The translations under genes and the position numbers were made by a program. 64,000 nucleotides of DNA from Ursus arctos (Eukaryota > Chordata > Mammalia > Carnivora > Ursidae), in contig NW_026622764.1 in assembly GCF_023065955.2 (NCBI RefSeq), forward strand, positions 79,926,333-79,990,332, in the 5' to 3' direction. The notes below the pieces were generated by a model, which saw only the letters and a program-made list of their open reading frames with translations, was not told the DNA's origin and searched no databases. How positions within the stretch are numbered: the stretch's first letter is position 1; every line of letters begins with the position of its first letter. Of the stretch, positions 1-12,576 are shown in pieces.

Positions 1-108
1 CCACACACCCAGGTGTAAGAAACAACATTGCCCAGGCATGGTCTAAGCCCCTCACCTCGTCCCTGTGCTTTGGGGAGCCGGAGGGACAGCCGAGGCCCAC
101 GGCCCTGA
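1..108 (+). repeat. Partial satellite unit at left edge (end of subunit C)
   Basis: The window opens at about base 91 of subunit C (ccacacacccaggtg) and runs to its end. The array therefore continues to the left of the window. Confidence 0.95.
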
Positions 109-3100
109 GACCCCTTTGCAAAAAGCCGGCTTCCCACGGAGACAGTTTTCCTGAGGTGCAGACCCTGTCACACGTGGTTGTGGCAAGGTAAAGCAAATGC
201 CCTCCACTTCTCTGGAAGAAACCACAGTGCCCAGCCAAGTTCTGAGCCCTCCCATCGTCCCTGGGCTTCTGGCAGAGGAGTGAAAGAGAGGAGCAGAGCA
301 CTGGGACCCGTTTGACAAAAAACGGCTTCCCACGGGAAAGTCTTTCTCCACGTGCAGACATGCTCCCAGGTGCCTGTGGCAAGGGGAAGGAAATGCCATA
401 CACTGACCTGGAAGAGACCACAGGGCCCAGGCACAGTCTGAACCCTTCCCTCAACCCGGCGGTTTTGCTAGCAGGAGTTCAACCCCAACGAACACAGCCT
501 GGAGACCCCTGGGGCGAAAACGGCTTCCGACGAACAATAGGTGCTTGCTGTGGAACACCTATCCCAAGTGGGGTAGCCAGGCCAACAAAATGCCACACAC
601 CCAGGTGTAAGAAACAACATTGCCCAGGCATGGTCTAAGCCCCTCACCTCGTCCCTGTGCTTTGGGGAGCCGGAGGGACACCCGAGGCCCAAGGCCCTGA
701 GACCCCTTTGCAAAAAGCCGGCTTCCCACGGAGACAGTTTTCCTGAGGTGCAGACCCTATCCCAAGTGGTTGTGGCAAGGTAAAGCAAATGCCCTCCACT
801 TCTCTGGAAGAAACCACAGTGCCCAGCCATGTTCTAAGCCCTCCCATCCTCCCTGGGCTTCTGGCAGCAGGAGTGAAAAGAGAGGAGCAGAGCCCTGGGA
901 CCCGTTTGACAAAAACCGGCTTCCCACGGGAAAGTCTTTCTCCACGTGCAGACATGCTCCCAGGTGCCTGAGGCAAGGGGAAGGAAATGCCATACACTGA
1001 CCTGGAAGAGACCACAGGGCCCAGGCACAGTCTGAACCCTTCCCTCAACCCGGCGGTTTTGCTAGAAGGAGTTCAACCCCAACGAACACAGCCCAGAGAC
1101 CCCTGAGGCAAAACGGCTTCCGACGAGCAGTAGGTGCTTGCTGTGGAGCACCTATCCAAAGTTGGGGTAGCAAGGTGAACAATGCCACACACCCAGGTGT
1201 AAGAAACAACATTGCACAGGCTTGGTCTAAGCCCCTCACCTCGTCCCTGTGCTTTGGGGAGCCGGAGGGACAGCCGAGGCCCACGGCCCTGAGACCCCTT
1301 TGCAAAAAGCCGGCTTCCCACGGAGACAGTTTTCCTGAGGTGCAGACACTCTCCCAAGTGGTTGTGGCAAGGTAAAGCAAATGCCCTCCACTTCTCTGGA
1401 AGAAACCACAGTGCCCAGCCATGTTCTAAGCCCTCCCATCGTCCCTGGGCTTCTGGCACCAGGAATGAAAAGAGAGGAGCAGAGCACTGGGACCCGTTTG
1501 ACAAAACCCGGCTTCCCACGGGAAAGTCTTTCTCCATGTGCAGACATGCTCCCAGGTGCCTGGGGCAAGGGGAAGGAAATGCCATACACTGACCTGGAAG
1601 AGACCACAGGGCCCAGGCACAGTCTGAACCCTTCTCTCAACCCGGCGGTTTTGCTAGCAGGAGTTCAACCCCAACGAACACAGCCTGGAGACGCCTGGGG
1701 CAAAAAAGGCTTCCGACGAACAATAGGTGCTTGCTGTGGAACACCTATCCCAAGTGGGGGTAGGCAGCTCAACAAAATGCCACACACCCAGGTGTAAGAA
1801 ACAACATTGCCCAGGCATGGTCTAAGCCCCTCACCTCGTCCCTGTGCTTTGGGGAGCCGGAGGGACAGCCGAGGCCCACGGCCCTGAGACCCCTTTGGAA
1901 AAAGCCGGCTTCCCACGGAGACAGTTTTCCTGAGGTGCAGACCCTCTCACAAGTGGTTGTGGCAAGCTAAAGCAAATGCCCTCCACTTCTCTGGAAGAAA
2001 CCACAGTGCCCAGCCATGTTCTAAGCCCTCCCATCCTCCCTGTGCTTCTGGCATCAGGAGTGAAAAGAGAGGAGCAGAGCACTGGGACCCGTTGAACATA
2101 AACCGGCTTCCCACGGGAAAGTCTTTCTCCACGTGCAGACATGCTCCCAGGTGCCTGTGGCAAGGGGAAGGAAATGCCATACACTGACCTGGAAGAGACC
2201 ACAGGGCCCAGGCACAGTCTGAACCGTTCCCTCAACCCGGCGGTTTTGCTAGCAGGAGTTCAACCCCAACGAACACAGCCAGGAGACTCCTGAGGCAAAA
2301 ACGGCTTCCGACGAACAGTAGGTGCTTGCTGTGGAACACCTATCCCAAGTGGGGGTAGCCAGGTGAACAATGCCACACACCCAGGTGTAAGAAACAACAT
2401 TGCCCAGGCATGGTCTAAGCCACTCACCTCGTCCCTGTGCTTTGGTGAGCCGGAGGGACAGCCGAGGCCCACGGCCCTGAGACCCCTTTGCAAAAAGCCG
2501 GCTTCCCACGGAGACAGTTTTCCTGAGGTGCAGACCCTCTCACAAGTGGTTGTGGCAAGCTAAAGCAAATGCCCTCCACTTCTCTGGAAGAAACCACAGT
2601 GCCCAGCCATGTTCTAAGCCCTCCCATCCTCCCTGGGCTTCTGGCAGCAGGAGTGAAAAGAGAGGAGCAGAGCACTGGGACCCGTTGGACAAAAACCGGC
2701 TTCCCACGGGAAAGTCTTTCTCCACGTGCAGACATGCTCCCAGGTGCCTGGGGCAAGGGGAAGGAAATGCCATACATTGACCTGGAAGAGACCACAGGGC
2801 CCAGGCACAGTCTGAACCCTTCCCTCAACCCGGCGGTTTTGCTAGCAGGAGTTCAACCGCAACGAACACAGCCTGGAGACCCCTGGGGCGAAAACGGCTT
2901 CCGACGAACAATAGGTGCTTGCTGTGGAAGACCTATCCCAAGTGGGGGTAGCCAGCTCAACAAAATGCCACACACCCAGGTGTAAGAAACAACATTGACC
3001 AGCCATGGTCTAAGCCCCTCACCTCATCCCTGTGCTTTGGGGAGACAGAGGGACGCCCGAGGACCACGGCCCTGAGACCCCTTTGCAAAAAGCCGGCTTC

Positions 3101-3667
3101 CCACGGAAACAGTTTTCCTGAGCTCTAGACCCTCTCACAAGTGGTTGTGGCAAGGTAAAGCAAATGCCCTCCACTTCTCTGGAAGAAACCACAGTGCCCA
3201 GCCATGTTCTAAGCCCTCCCATCCTCCCTGGGCTTCTGGCAGCAGGAGTGAAAAGAGAGGAGCAGAGCACTGGGACCCGTTTGACAAAAACCGGCTTCCC
3301 ACGGGAAAGTCTTTCTCCACGTGCAGACATGCTCCCAGGTGCCTGAGGCAAGGGGAAGGAAATGCCATACATTGACCTGGAAGAGACCACAGGTCCCAGG
3401 CACAGTCTGAACCCTTCCCTCAACCCGGCGGTTTTGCTAGAAGGAGTTCAACCCCAACAAACACAGCCCGGAGACCCGTGAGGCAAAACGGCTTCCGACG
3501 AACAGTAGGTGCTTGCTGTGGAACTCCTATCCAAAGTTGGGGTAGCAAGGTGAACAATGCCACACACCCAGGTGTAAGAAACAACATTGCCCAGCCATGG
3601 TCTAAGCCCCTCACCTCGTCCCTGTGCTTTGGGGAGCCGGAGGGACAGCCGAGGCCCACGGCCCTGA
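109..3667 (+). repeat. Units 1-6, mosaic left segment
   Basis: Unit starts: 109, 701, 1293, 1888, 2481, 3076. Each unit is of a different class, with no short HOR visible. Unit 1 (592 bp) is marked by tgtcacacgtgg, ccaagttctg and the 1-base-shorter cagaggagtg. Unit 3 has ggcaccaggaatg, shared with units at 10201, 38729, 41699 and 47043. Units 4 and 5 carry aagctaaag. Units 5 and 6 reappear 19,610 bp to the right (22091 and 22686), with catacattgacc and agacagagggacgcc. Confidence 0.85.
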
Positions 3668-5449
3668 GACCCCTTTGCAAAAAGCCGGCTTCCCACGGAG
3701 ACAGTTTTCCTGAGGTGCAGACACTCTCCCAAGTGGTTGTGGCAAGGTAAAGCAAATGCCCTCCACTTCTCTGGAAGAAACCACAGTGCCCAGCCAGGTT
3801 CTAAGCCCTCCCATCGTCCCTGGTCTTCTGGCAGCAGGATTGAAAAGAGAGGAGCAGAGCACTGGGACCCGTTTGACAAAAACCGGCTTCCCACGGGAAA
3901 GTCTTTCTCCATGTGCAGACATGCTCCCAGGTGCCTCTGGGAAGGGGAAGGAAATGCCATACACTGACCTGGAAGAGACCACAGGGCCCAGGCACAGTCT
4001 GAACCCTTCCCTCAACCCGGCGGTTTTGCTAGCAGGAGTTCAACCCCAACGAATACAGCCTGGAGACCCCTGGGGCAAAAAAGGCTTCCGACGAACAATA
4101 GGTGCTTGCTGTGGAAAACCTATCCCAAGTGGGGGTAGCCAGCTCAACAAAATGCCACACACCCAGGTGTAAGAAACAACATTGCCCAGCCATGGTCTAA
4201 GCCCCTCACCTCGTCCCTGTGCTTTGGGGAGCCGGAGGGACAGCCGAGGCCCACGGCCCTGAGACCCCTTTGCAAAAAGCCGGCTTCCCACGGAGACAGT
4301 TTTCCTGAGGTGCAGACACTCTCCCAAGTGGTTGTGGCAAGGTAAAGAAAATGCCCTCCACTTCTCTGGAAGAAACCACAGTGCCCAGCCATGTTCTAAG
4401 CCATCCCTTCGTCCCAGGGCTTCTGGCAGCAGGAGTGAAAAGAGAAGAGCAGAGCACTGGGACCCGTTTGACAAAAACCGGCTTCCCACGGGAAAGTCTT
4501 TCTCCATGTGCAGACATGCTCCCAGGTGCCTGGGGCAAGGGGAAGGAAATGCCATACACTGACCTGGAAGAGACCACAGGGCCCAGGCACAGTCTGAACC
4601 CTTCCCTCAACCCGGCGGTTTTGCTAGCAGGAGTTCAACCCCAACGAACACAGCCTGGAGACCCCTGGGGCAAAAAAGGCTTCCGACGAACAATAGGTGC
4701 TTGCTGTGGACAACCTATCCCAAGTGGGGGTAGCCAGCTCAACAAAATGCCACACACCCAGGTGTAAGAAACAACATTGCCCAGCCATGGTCTAAGCCCC
4801 TCACCTCGTCCCTGTGCTTTGGGGAGCCGGAGGGACAGCCGAGGCACACGGCCCTGAGACACCTTTGCAAAAAGCCGGCTTCCCACGGAGACAGTTTTCC
4901 TGAGGTGCAGACACTCTCCCAAGTGGTTGTGGCAAGGTAAACCAATGCCCTCCACTTCTCTGGAAGAAACCACAGTGCCCAGCCATGTTCTAAGCCCTCC
5001 CATCCTCCCTGGGCTCCTGGCAGCAGGAGTGAAAAGAGAGGAGCAGAGCACTGGGACCCGTTGGACAAAAACCGGCTTCCCACGGGAAAGTCTTTCTCCA
5101 CGTGCAGACATGCTCCCAGGTGCCTGTGGCAAGGGGAAGGAAATGCCATACACTGACCTGGAAGAGACCACAGGGCCCAGGCACAGTCTGAACCCTTCCC
5201 TCAACCCGGCGGTTTTGCTAGCAGGAGTTCAACCCCAACGAACACAGCCCGGAGACCCCTGAGGCAAAAACGGCTTCCGACGAACAGTAGGTGCTTGCTG
5301 TGGAACACCTATCCAAAGTTGGGGTAGACAGGTGAACAACGCCACACACCCAGGTGTAAGAAACAACATTGCCCAGGCATGGTCTAAGCCCCTCACCTCG
5401 ACCCTGTGCTTTGGGGAGCCGGAGGGACAGCCGAGGCCCACGGCCCTGA
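3668..5449 (+). repeat. 3-unit HOR (~1,781 bp), copy 1
   Basis: Units start at 3668, 4263 and 4858. Unit a has ccaggttc and gcaggattgaaaag. Unit b has ccatcccttcgtcc and agagaagagc. Unit c has ggtaaaccaatg, one base shorter than the usual ggtaaagcaaatg, and ends in the short C allele (acaggtgaacaacgcc). The same order follows at 5450. Confidence 0.8.
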
Positions 5450-7230
5450 GACCCCTTTGCAAAAAGCCGGCTTCCCACGGAGACAGTTTTCCTGAGGTGC
5501 AGACACTCTCCCAAGTGGTTGTGGCAAGGTAAAGCAAATGCCCTCCACTTCTCTGGAAGAAACCACAGTGCCCAGCCAGGTTCTAAGCCCTCCCATCGTC
5601 CCTGGTCTTCTGGCAGCAGGATTGAAAAGAGAGGAGCAGAGCACTGGGACCCGTTTGACAAAAACCGGCTTCCCACGGGAAAGTCTTTCTCCATGTGCAG
5701 ACATGCTCCCAGGTGCCTCTGGCAAGGGGAAGGAAATGCCATACACTGACCTGGAAGAGACCACAGGGCCCAGGCACACTCTGAACCCTTCCCTCAACCC
5801 GGCGGTTTTGCTAGCAGGAGTTCAACCCCAACGAACACAGCCTGGAGACCCCTGGGGCAAAAAAGGCTTCCGACGAACAATAGGTGCTTGCTGTGGAAAA
5901 CCTATCCCAAGTGGGGGTAGCCAGCTCAACAAAATGCCACACACCCAGGTGTAAGAAACAACATTGCCCAGCCATGGTCTAAGCCCCTCACCTCGTCCCT
6001 TGCTTTGGGGAGCCGGAGGGACAGCCGAGGCCCACGGCCCTGAGACCCCTTTGCAAAAAGCCGGCTTCCCACGGAGACAGTTTTCCTGAGGTGCAGACAC
6101 TCTCCCAAGTGGTTGTGGCAAGGTAAAGCAAATGCCCTCCACTTCTCTGGAAGAAACCACAGTGCCCAGCCATGTTCTAAGCCATCCCTTCATCCCTGGG
6201 CTTCTGGCAGCAGGAGTGAAAAGAGAAGAGCAGAGCACTGGGACCCGTTTGACAAAAACCGGCTTCCCACGGGAAAGTCTTTCTCCATGTGCAGACATGC
6301 TCCCAGGTGCCTGGGGCAAGGGGAAGGAAATGCCATACACTGACCTGGAAGAGACCACAGGGCCCAGGCACAGTCTGAACCCTTCCCTCAACCCGGCGGT
6401 TTTGCTAGCAGGAGTTCAACCCCAACGAACACAGCCTGGAGACCCCTGGGGCAAAAAAGGCTTCCGACGAACAATAGGTGCTTGCTGTGGACAACCTATC
6501 CCAAGTGGGGGTAGCCAGCTCAACAAAATGCCACACACCCAGGTGTAAGAAACAACATTGCCCAGCCATGGTCTAAGCCCCTCACCTCGTCCCTGTGCTT
6601 TGGGGAGCCGGAGGGACAGCCGAGGCCCACGGCACTGAGACCCCTTTGCAAAAAGCCGGCTTCCCATGGAAACAGTTTTCCTGAGGTGCAGACCCTCTCC
6701 CAAGTGGTTGTGGCAAGGTAAACCAATGCCCTCCACTTCTCTGGAAGAAACCACAGTGCCCAGCCATGTTCTAAGCCCTCCCATCCTCCCTGGGCTTCTG
6801 GCAGCAGGAGTGAAAAGAGAGGAGCAGAGCACTGGGACCCGTTTGACAAAAACCGGCTTCCCACGGGAAAGTCTTTCTCCACGTGCAGACATGCTCCCAG
6901 GTGCTTGTGGCAAGGGGAAGGAAATGCCATACACTGACCTGGAAGAGACCACAGGGCCCAGGCACAGTCTGAACCCTTCCCTCAACCCGGCGGTTTTGCT
7001 AGCAGGAGTTCAACCCCAACGAACACAGCCCGGAGACCCCTGGGGCAAAAACGGCTTCCGACGAACAGTAGGTGCTTGCTGTGGAACATCTATCCAAAGT
7101 TGCGGTAGACAGGTGAACAACGCCACACACCCAGGTGTAAGAAACAACATTGCCCAGGCATGGTCTAAGCCCCTCACCTCGTCCCTGTGCTTTGGGGAGC
7201 CGGAGGGACAGCCGAGGCCCACGGACCTGA
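5450..7230 (+). repeat. 3-unit HOR (~1,781 bp), copy 2
   Basis: Units start at 5450, 6044 and 6639 and match copy 1 at +1,781/1,782 bp class by class. The first unit is 594 bp because a G is missing near 6000 (tccctgtgc to tcccttgc). The third unit has cccatggaaacag, shared elsewhere only with the unit at 44076 as far as I saw. The unit at 7231 resembles a third copy's first unit, after which the pattern breaks. Confidence 0.8.
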
Positions 7231-10200
7231 GACCCCTTTGCAAAAAGCCAGCTTCCCACGGAGACAGTTTTCCTGAGGTGCAGACACTCTCCCAAGTGGT
7301 TGTGGCAAGGTAAAGCAAATGCCCTCCACTTCTCTGGAAGAAACCACAGTGCCCAGCCAGGTTCTAAGCCCTCCCATCGTCCCTGATCTTCTGGCAGCAG
7401 GATTGAAAAGAGAGGAGCAGAGCACTGGGACCCGTTTGACAAAAACCGGCTTCCCACGGGAAAGTCTTTCTCCATGTGCAGACATGCTCCCAGGTGCCTG
7501 GGGCAAGGGGAAGGAAATGCCATACACTGACCTGGAAGAGACCACAGGGCCCAGGCACAGTCTGAACCCTTCCCTCAACCCGGCGGTTTTGCTAGCAGGA
7601 GTTCAACCCCAACGAACACAGCCTGGAGACCCCTGGGGCAAAAAAGGCTTCCGACGAACAATAGGTGCTTGCTGTGGAAAACCTATCCCAAGTGGGGGTA
7701 GCCAGCTCAACAAAATGCCACACACCCAGGTGTAAGAAACAACATTGCCCAGCCATGGTCTAAGCCCCTCACCTCGTCCCTGTGCTTTGGGGAGCCGGAG
7801 GGACAGCCGAGGCCCACGGCCCTGAGACCCCTTTGCAAAAAGCCGGCTTCCCACGGAGACAGTTTTCCTGAGGTGCAGATCCACTCACAAGTGGTTGTGG
7901 CAAGGTAAAGCAAATGCCCTCCACTTCTCTGGAAGAAACCACAGTGCCCAGCCATGTTCTATGCCCTCCCATCCTCCCTGGGCTTCTGGCGGCAGGAGTG
8001 AAAAGAGAGGAGCAGAGCACTGGGACCCGTTTGACAAAAACCGGCTTCCCACGGGAAAGTCTTTCTCCACGTGCAGACATGCTCCCAGGTGCCTGGGGCA
8101 AGGGGAAGGAAATGCCATACACTGACCTGGAAGAGACCACAGGGCCCAGGCACAGTCTGAACCCTTCCCTCAACCCGGCGGTTTTGCTAGCAGGAGTTCA
8201 ACCCCAACGAACACAGCCAGGAGACTCCTGAGGCAAAAACGGCTTCCGACGAACAGTAGGTGCTTGCTGTGGAACACCTATCCCAAGTGGGGGTAGCCAG
8301 GTGAACAATGCCACACACCCAGGTGTAAGAAACAACATTGCCCAGGCATGGTCTAAGCCCCTCACCTCGTCCCTGTGCTTTGGGGAGCCGGAGGGACAGC
8401 CGAGGCCCACGGCCCTGAGTCCCCTTTGCAAAAAGCCGGCTTCCCACGGAGACAGTTTTCCTGAGGTGCAGACCCTCTCACAAGTGGTTGTGGCAAGCTA
8501 AAGCAAATGCCCTCCACTTCTCTGGAAGAAACCACAGTGCCCAGCCATGTTCTAAGCCCTCCCATCCTCCCTGGGCTTCTGGCAGCAGGATTGAAAAGAG
8601 AGGAGCAGAGCACTGGGACCCGTTGGACAAAAACCGGCTTCCCACGGGAAAGTCTTTCTCCACGTGCAGACATGCTCCCAGGTGCCTGGGGCAAGGGGAA
8701 GGAAATGCCATACACTGACCTGGAAGAGACCACAGGGCCCAGGCACAGTCTGAACCCTTCCCTCAACCCGGCGGTTTTGGTAGCAGGAGTTCAACCCCAA
8801 CGAACACAGCCCGGAGACCCCTGGGGCAAAAACGGCTTCCGACGAATAAGAGGCGCTTGCTGTGGAAAACTTATCCCAAGTGCGGGTAGCCAGCTCAACA
8901 AAATGCCACACACCCAGGTGTAAGAAACAACATTGCCCAGCCATGGTCTAAGCCCCTCACCTCGTCCCTGTGCTTTGGGGAGCCGGAGGGACAGCCGAGG
9001 CCCACGGCCCTGAGACCCCTTTGCAAAAAGCCGGCTTCCCACGGAAACAGTTTTCCTGAGGTGCAGACTCTCTCCCAAGTGGTTGTGGCAAGGTAAACCA
9101 ATGCCCTCCACTTCTCTGGAAGAAACCACAGTGCCCAGCCATGTTCTAAGCCCTCCCATCCTCCCTGGGCTTCTGGCAGCAGGAGTGAAAAGAGAGGAGC
9201 AGAGCACTGGGACCCGTTGGACAAAAACCGGCTTCCCACGGGAAAGTCTTTCTCCACGTGCAGACATGCTCCCAGGTGCCTGTGGCAAGGGGAAGGAAAT
9301 GCCATACACTGACCTGGAAGAGACCACAGGGCCCAGGCACAGTCTGAACCCTTCCCTCAACCCGGCGGTTTTGCTAGAAGGAGTTCAACCCCAACGAACA
9401 CAGCCCGGAGACCCCTGAGGCAAAAACGGCTTCCGACGAACAGTAGGTGCTTGCTGTGGAACACCTATCCAAAGTTGGGGTAGACAGGTGAACAACGCCA
9501 CACACCCAGGTGTAAGAAACAACATTGCCCAGGCATGGTCTAAGCCCCTCACCTCGTCCCTGTGCTTTGGGGAGCCGGAGGGACAGCCGAGGCCCACAGC
9601 CCTGAGACCCCTTTGCAAAAAGCCGGCTTCCCACGGAGACAGTTTTCCTGAGGTGCAGACACTCTCCCAAGTGGTTGTGGCAAGGTAAAGCAAATGCCCT
9701 CTACTTCTCTGGAAGAAACCACAGTGCCCAGCCAGGTTCTAAGCCCTCCCATCGTCCCTGGTCTTCTGGCAGCAGGATTGAAAAGAGAGGAGCAGAGCAC
9801 TGGGACCCGTTTGACAAAAACCGGCTTCCCACGGGAAAGTCTTTCTCCATGTGCAGACATGCTCCCAGGTGCCTCTGGCAAGGGGAAGGAAATGCCATAC
9901 ACTGACCTGGAAGAGACCACAGGGCCCAGGCACAGTCTGAACCCTTCCCTCAACCCGGCGGTTTTGCTAGCAGGAGTTCAACCCCAACGAACACAGCCTG
10001 GAGACCCCTGGGGCAAAAAAGGCTTTTAACGAACAATAGGTGCTTGCTGTGGAAAACCTATCCCAAGTGGGGGTAGCCAGCTCAACAAAATGCCACACAC
10101 CCAGGTGTAAGAAACAACATTGCCCAGCCATGGTCTAAGCCCCTCACCTCGTCCCTGTGCTTTGGGGAGCAGGAGGGACAGCCGAGGCCCACGGCCCTGA

Positions 10201-11550
10201 GACCCCTTTGCAAAAAGCCGGCTTCCCACGGAGACAGTTTTCCTGAGGTGCAGACACTCTCCCAAGTGGTTGTGGCAAGGTAAAGCAAATGCCCTCCACT
10301 TCTCTGGAAGAAACCACAGTGCCCAGCCATGTTCTAAGCCCTCCCATCGTCCCTGGGTTTCTGGCACCAGGAATGAAAAGAGAGGAGCAGAGCACTGGGA
10401 CCCGTTTGACAAAACCCGGCTTCCCACGGGAAAGTCTTTCTCCATGTGCAGACATGCTCCCAGGTGCCTGGGGCAAGGGGAAGGAAATGCCATACACTGA
10501 CCTGGAAGAGACCACAGGGCCCAGGCACAGTCTGAACCCTTCCCTCAACCCGGCGGTTTTGCTAGCAGGAGTTCAACCCCAACGAACACAGCCTGGAGAC
10601 CCCTGGGGCAAAAAAGGCTTCCGACGAACAATAGGTGCTTGCTGTGGAACACCTATCCCAAGTGGGGGTAGGCAGCTCAACAAAATGCCACACACCCAGG
10701 TGTAAGAAACAACATTGCCCAGCCATGGTCTAAGCCCCTCACCTCGTCCCTGTGCTTTGGGGAGCCGGAGGGACAGCCGAGGCCCACGGCCCTGAGACCC
10801 CTTTGCAAAAAGCCGGCTTCCCACAGAGACAGTTTTCCTGAGGTGCAGACCCTCTCACAAGTGGTTGTGGCAAGGTAAAGCAAATGCCCTCCACTTCTCT
10901 GGAAGAAACCACAGTGCCCAGCCATGTTCTAAGCCCTCCCATCCTCCCTGGGCTTCTGGCAGCAGGAGTGAAAAGAGAGGAGCAGAGCACTGGGACCCGT
11001 TTGACAAAAACCGGCTTCCCACGGGAAAGTCTTTCTCCACGTGCAGACATGCTCCCAGGTGCCTGTGGCAAGGGGAAGGAAATGCCATACACTGACCTGG
11101 AAGAGACCACAGGGCCCAGGCACAGTCTGAACCCTTCCCTCAACCCGGCGGTTTTGCTAGCAGGAGTTCAACCCCAACGAACACAGCCCGGAGACCCCTG
11201 GGGCAAAAACGGCTTCCGACGAACAGTAGGTGCTTGCTGTGGAACACCTATCCCAAGTGGGGGTAGCCAGGTGAACAATGCCACACACCCAGGTGTAAGA
11301 AACAACATTGCCCAGGCATGGTCTAAGCCCCTCACCTCGTCCCTGTGCTTTGGGGAGACAGAGGGACACCCGAGGACCACGGCCCTGAGACCCCTTTGCA
11401 AAAAGCCGGCTTCCCACGGAGACAGTTTTCCTGAGGTGCAGACCCTCTCACAAGTGGTTGTGGCAAGCTAAAGCAAATGCCCTCCACTTCTCTGGAAGAA
11501 ACCACAGTGCCCAGCCATGTTCTAAGCCCTCCCATCCTCCCTGGGCTTCT
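7231..11550 (+). repeat. Units 13-19 and start of 20, mosaic segment
   Basis: Unit starts: 7231, 7826, 8419, 9014, 9606, 10201, 10796, 11389. The run at 7231-9000 reappears 16,046 bp to the right (23277 on). The units at 9014 and 9606 reappear at 35164 and 35756 (+26,150 bp). The unit at 10201 (ggcaccaggaatg) and its neighbour at 10796 (cccacagagacag) form the same pair as 41699/42294 and 47043/47638. A local change at about 10024 gives ggcttttaacgaac where other units have ggcttccgacgaac. Confidence 0.8.
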
Positions 11551-12576
11551 GGCAGCAGGAGTGAAAAGAGAGGAGCAGAGCACTGGGACCCGTTGGACAA
11601 AAACCGGCTTCCCACGGGAAAGTCTTTCTCCACGTGCAGACATGCTCCCAGGTGCCTGGGGCAAGGGGAAGGAAATGCCATACACTGACCTGGAAGAGAC
11701 CACAGGGCCCAGGCACAGTCTGCACCCTTCCCTCAACCCGGCGGTTTTGCTACCAGGAGTTCAACCCCAACGGACACAGCCCGGATACCCCTGGGGCGAA
11801 AACGGCTTCCGACGAACAATAGGTGCTTGCTGTGGAAGACCTATCCCAAGTGGGGGTAGCCAGCTCAACAAAATGCCACACACCCAGGTGTAAGAAACAA
11901 CATTGACCAGCCATGGTCTAAGCCCCTCACCTCATCCCTGTGCTTTGGGGAGACAGAGGGACACCCGAGGACCACGGCCTTGAGACCCCTTTGCAAAAAG
12001 CCGGCTTCCCACGGAAACAGTTTTCCTGAGCTGCAGACCCTCTCACAAGTGGTTGTGGCAAGGTAAAGCAAATGCCCTCCACTTCTCTGGAAGCAACCAC
12101 AGTGCCCAGCCATGTTCTAAGCCCTCCCATCCTCCCTGGGCTTCTGGCAGCAGGAGTGAAAAGAGAGGAGCAGAGCTCTGGGACCCGTTTGACAAAAACC
12201 GGCTTCCCACGGGAAAGTCTTTCTCCACGTGCAGACATGCTCCCAGGTGCCTGTGGCAAGGGGAAGGAAATGCCATACACTGACCTGGAAGAGACCACAG
12301 GGCCCAAGCACAGTCTGAACCTTTCCCTCAACCCGGCGGTTTTGCTAGAAGGAGTTCAACCCCAACGAACACAGCCCGGAGACCCCTGAGGCAAAAAAGG
12401 CTTCCGACGAACAGTAGGTGCTTGCTGTGGAACACCTATCCAAAGTTGGGGTAGCCAGGTGAACAATGCCACACACCCAGGTGTAAGAAACAACATTGCC
12501 CAGCCATGGTCTAAGCCCCTCACCTCCTCCCTGTGCTTTGGGGAGCCGGAGGGACAGCCGAGGCCCACGGCCCTGA

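Noticed and set aside
644..1048. Recurring ~134-aa minus-strand reading frame (MREGFRLCLGPVVSS...), also ~138-aa plus-strand frames
   Set aside because: It repeats about once per 595 bp because the DNA repeats. Subunits of 198 bp keep the frame across A, B and C. Several frames on both strands are open over the same bases, 1-base indels break them in many units, and there is no recognisable domain, start context or gene structure. A dN/dS test across units would settle it; I expect no constraint.
6666..7313. 215-aa plus-strand ORF (the same frame recurs at 44103-44750)
   Set aside because: This is the longest frame in the window, but it arises only where the ggtaaaccaatg and short-C alleles happen to join frames of neighbouring subunits. 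The protein is internally repetitive with a 66-residue period, as expected from 198-bp DNA.
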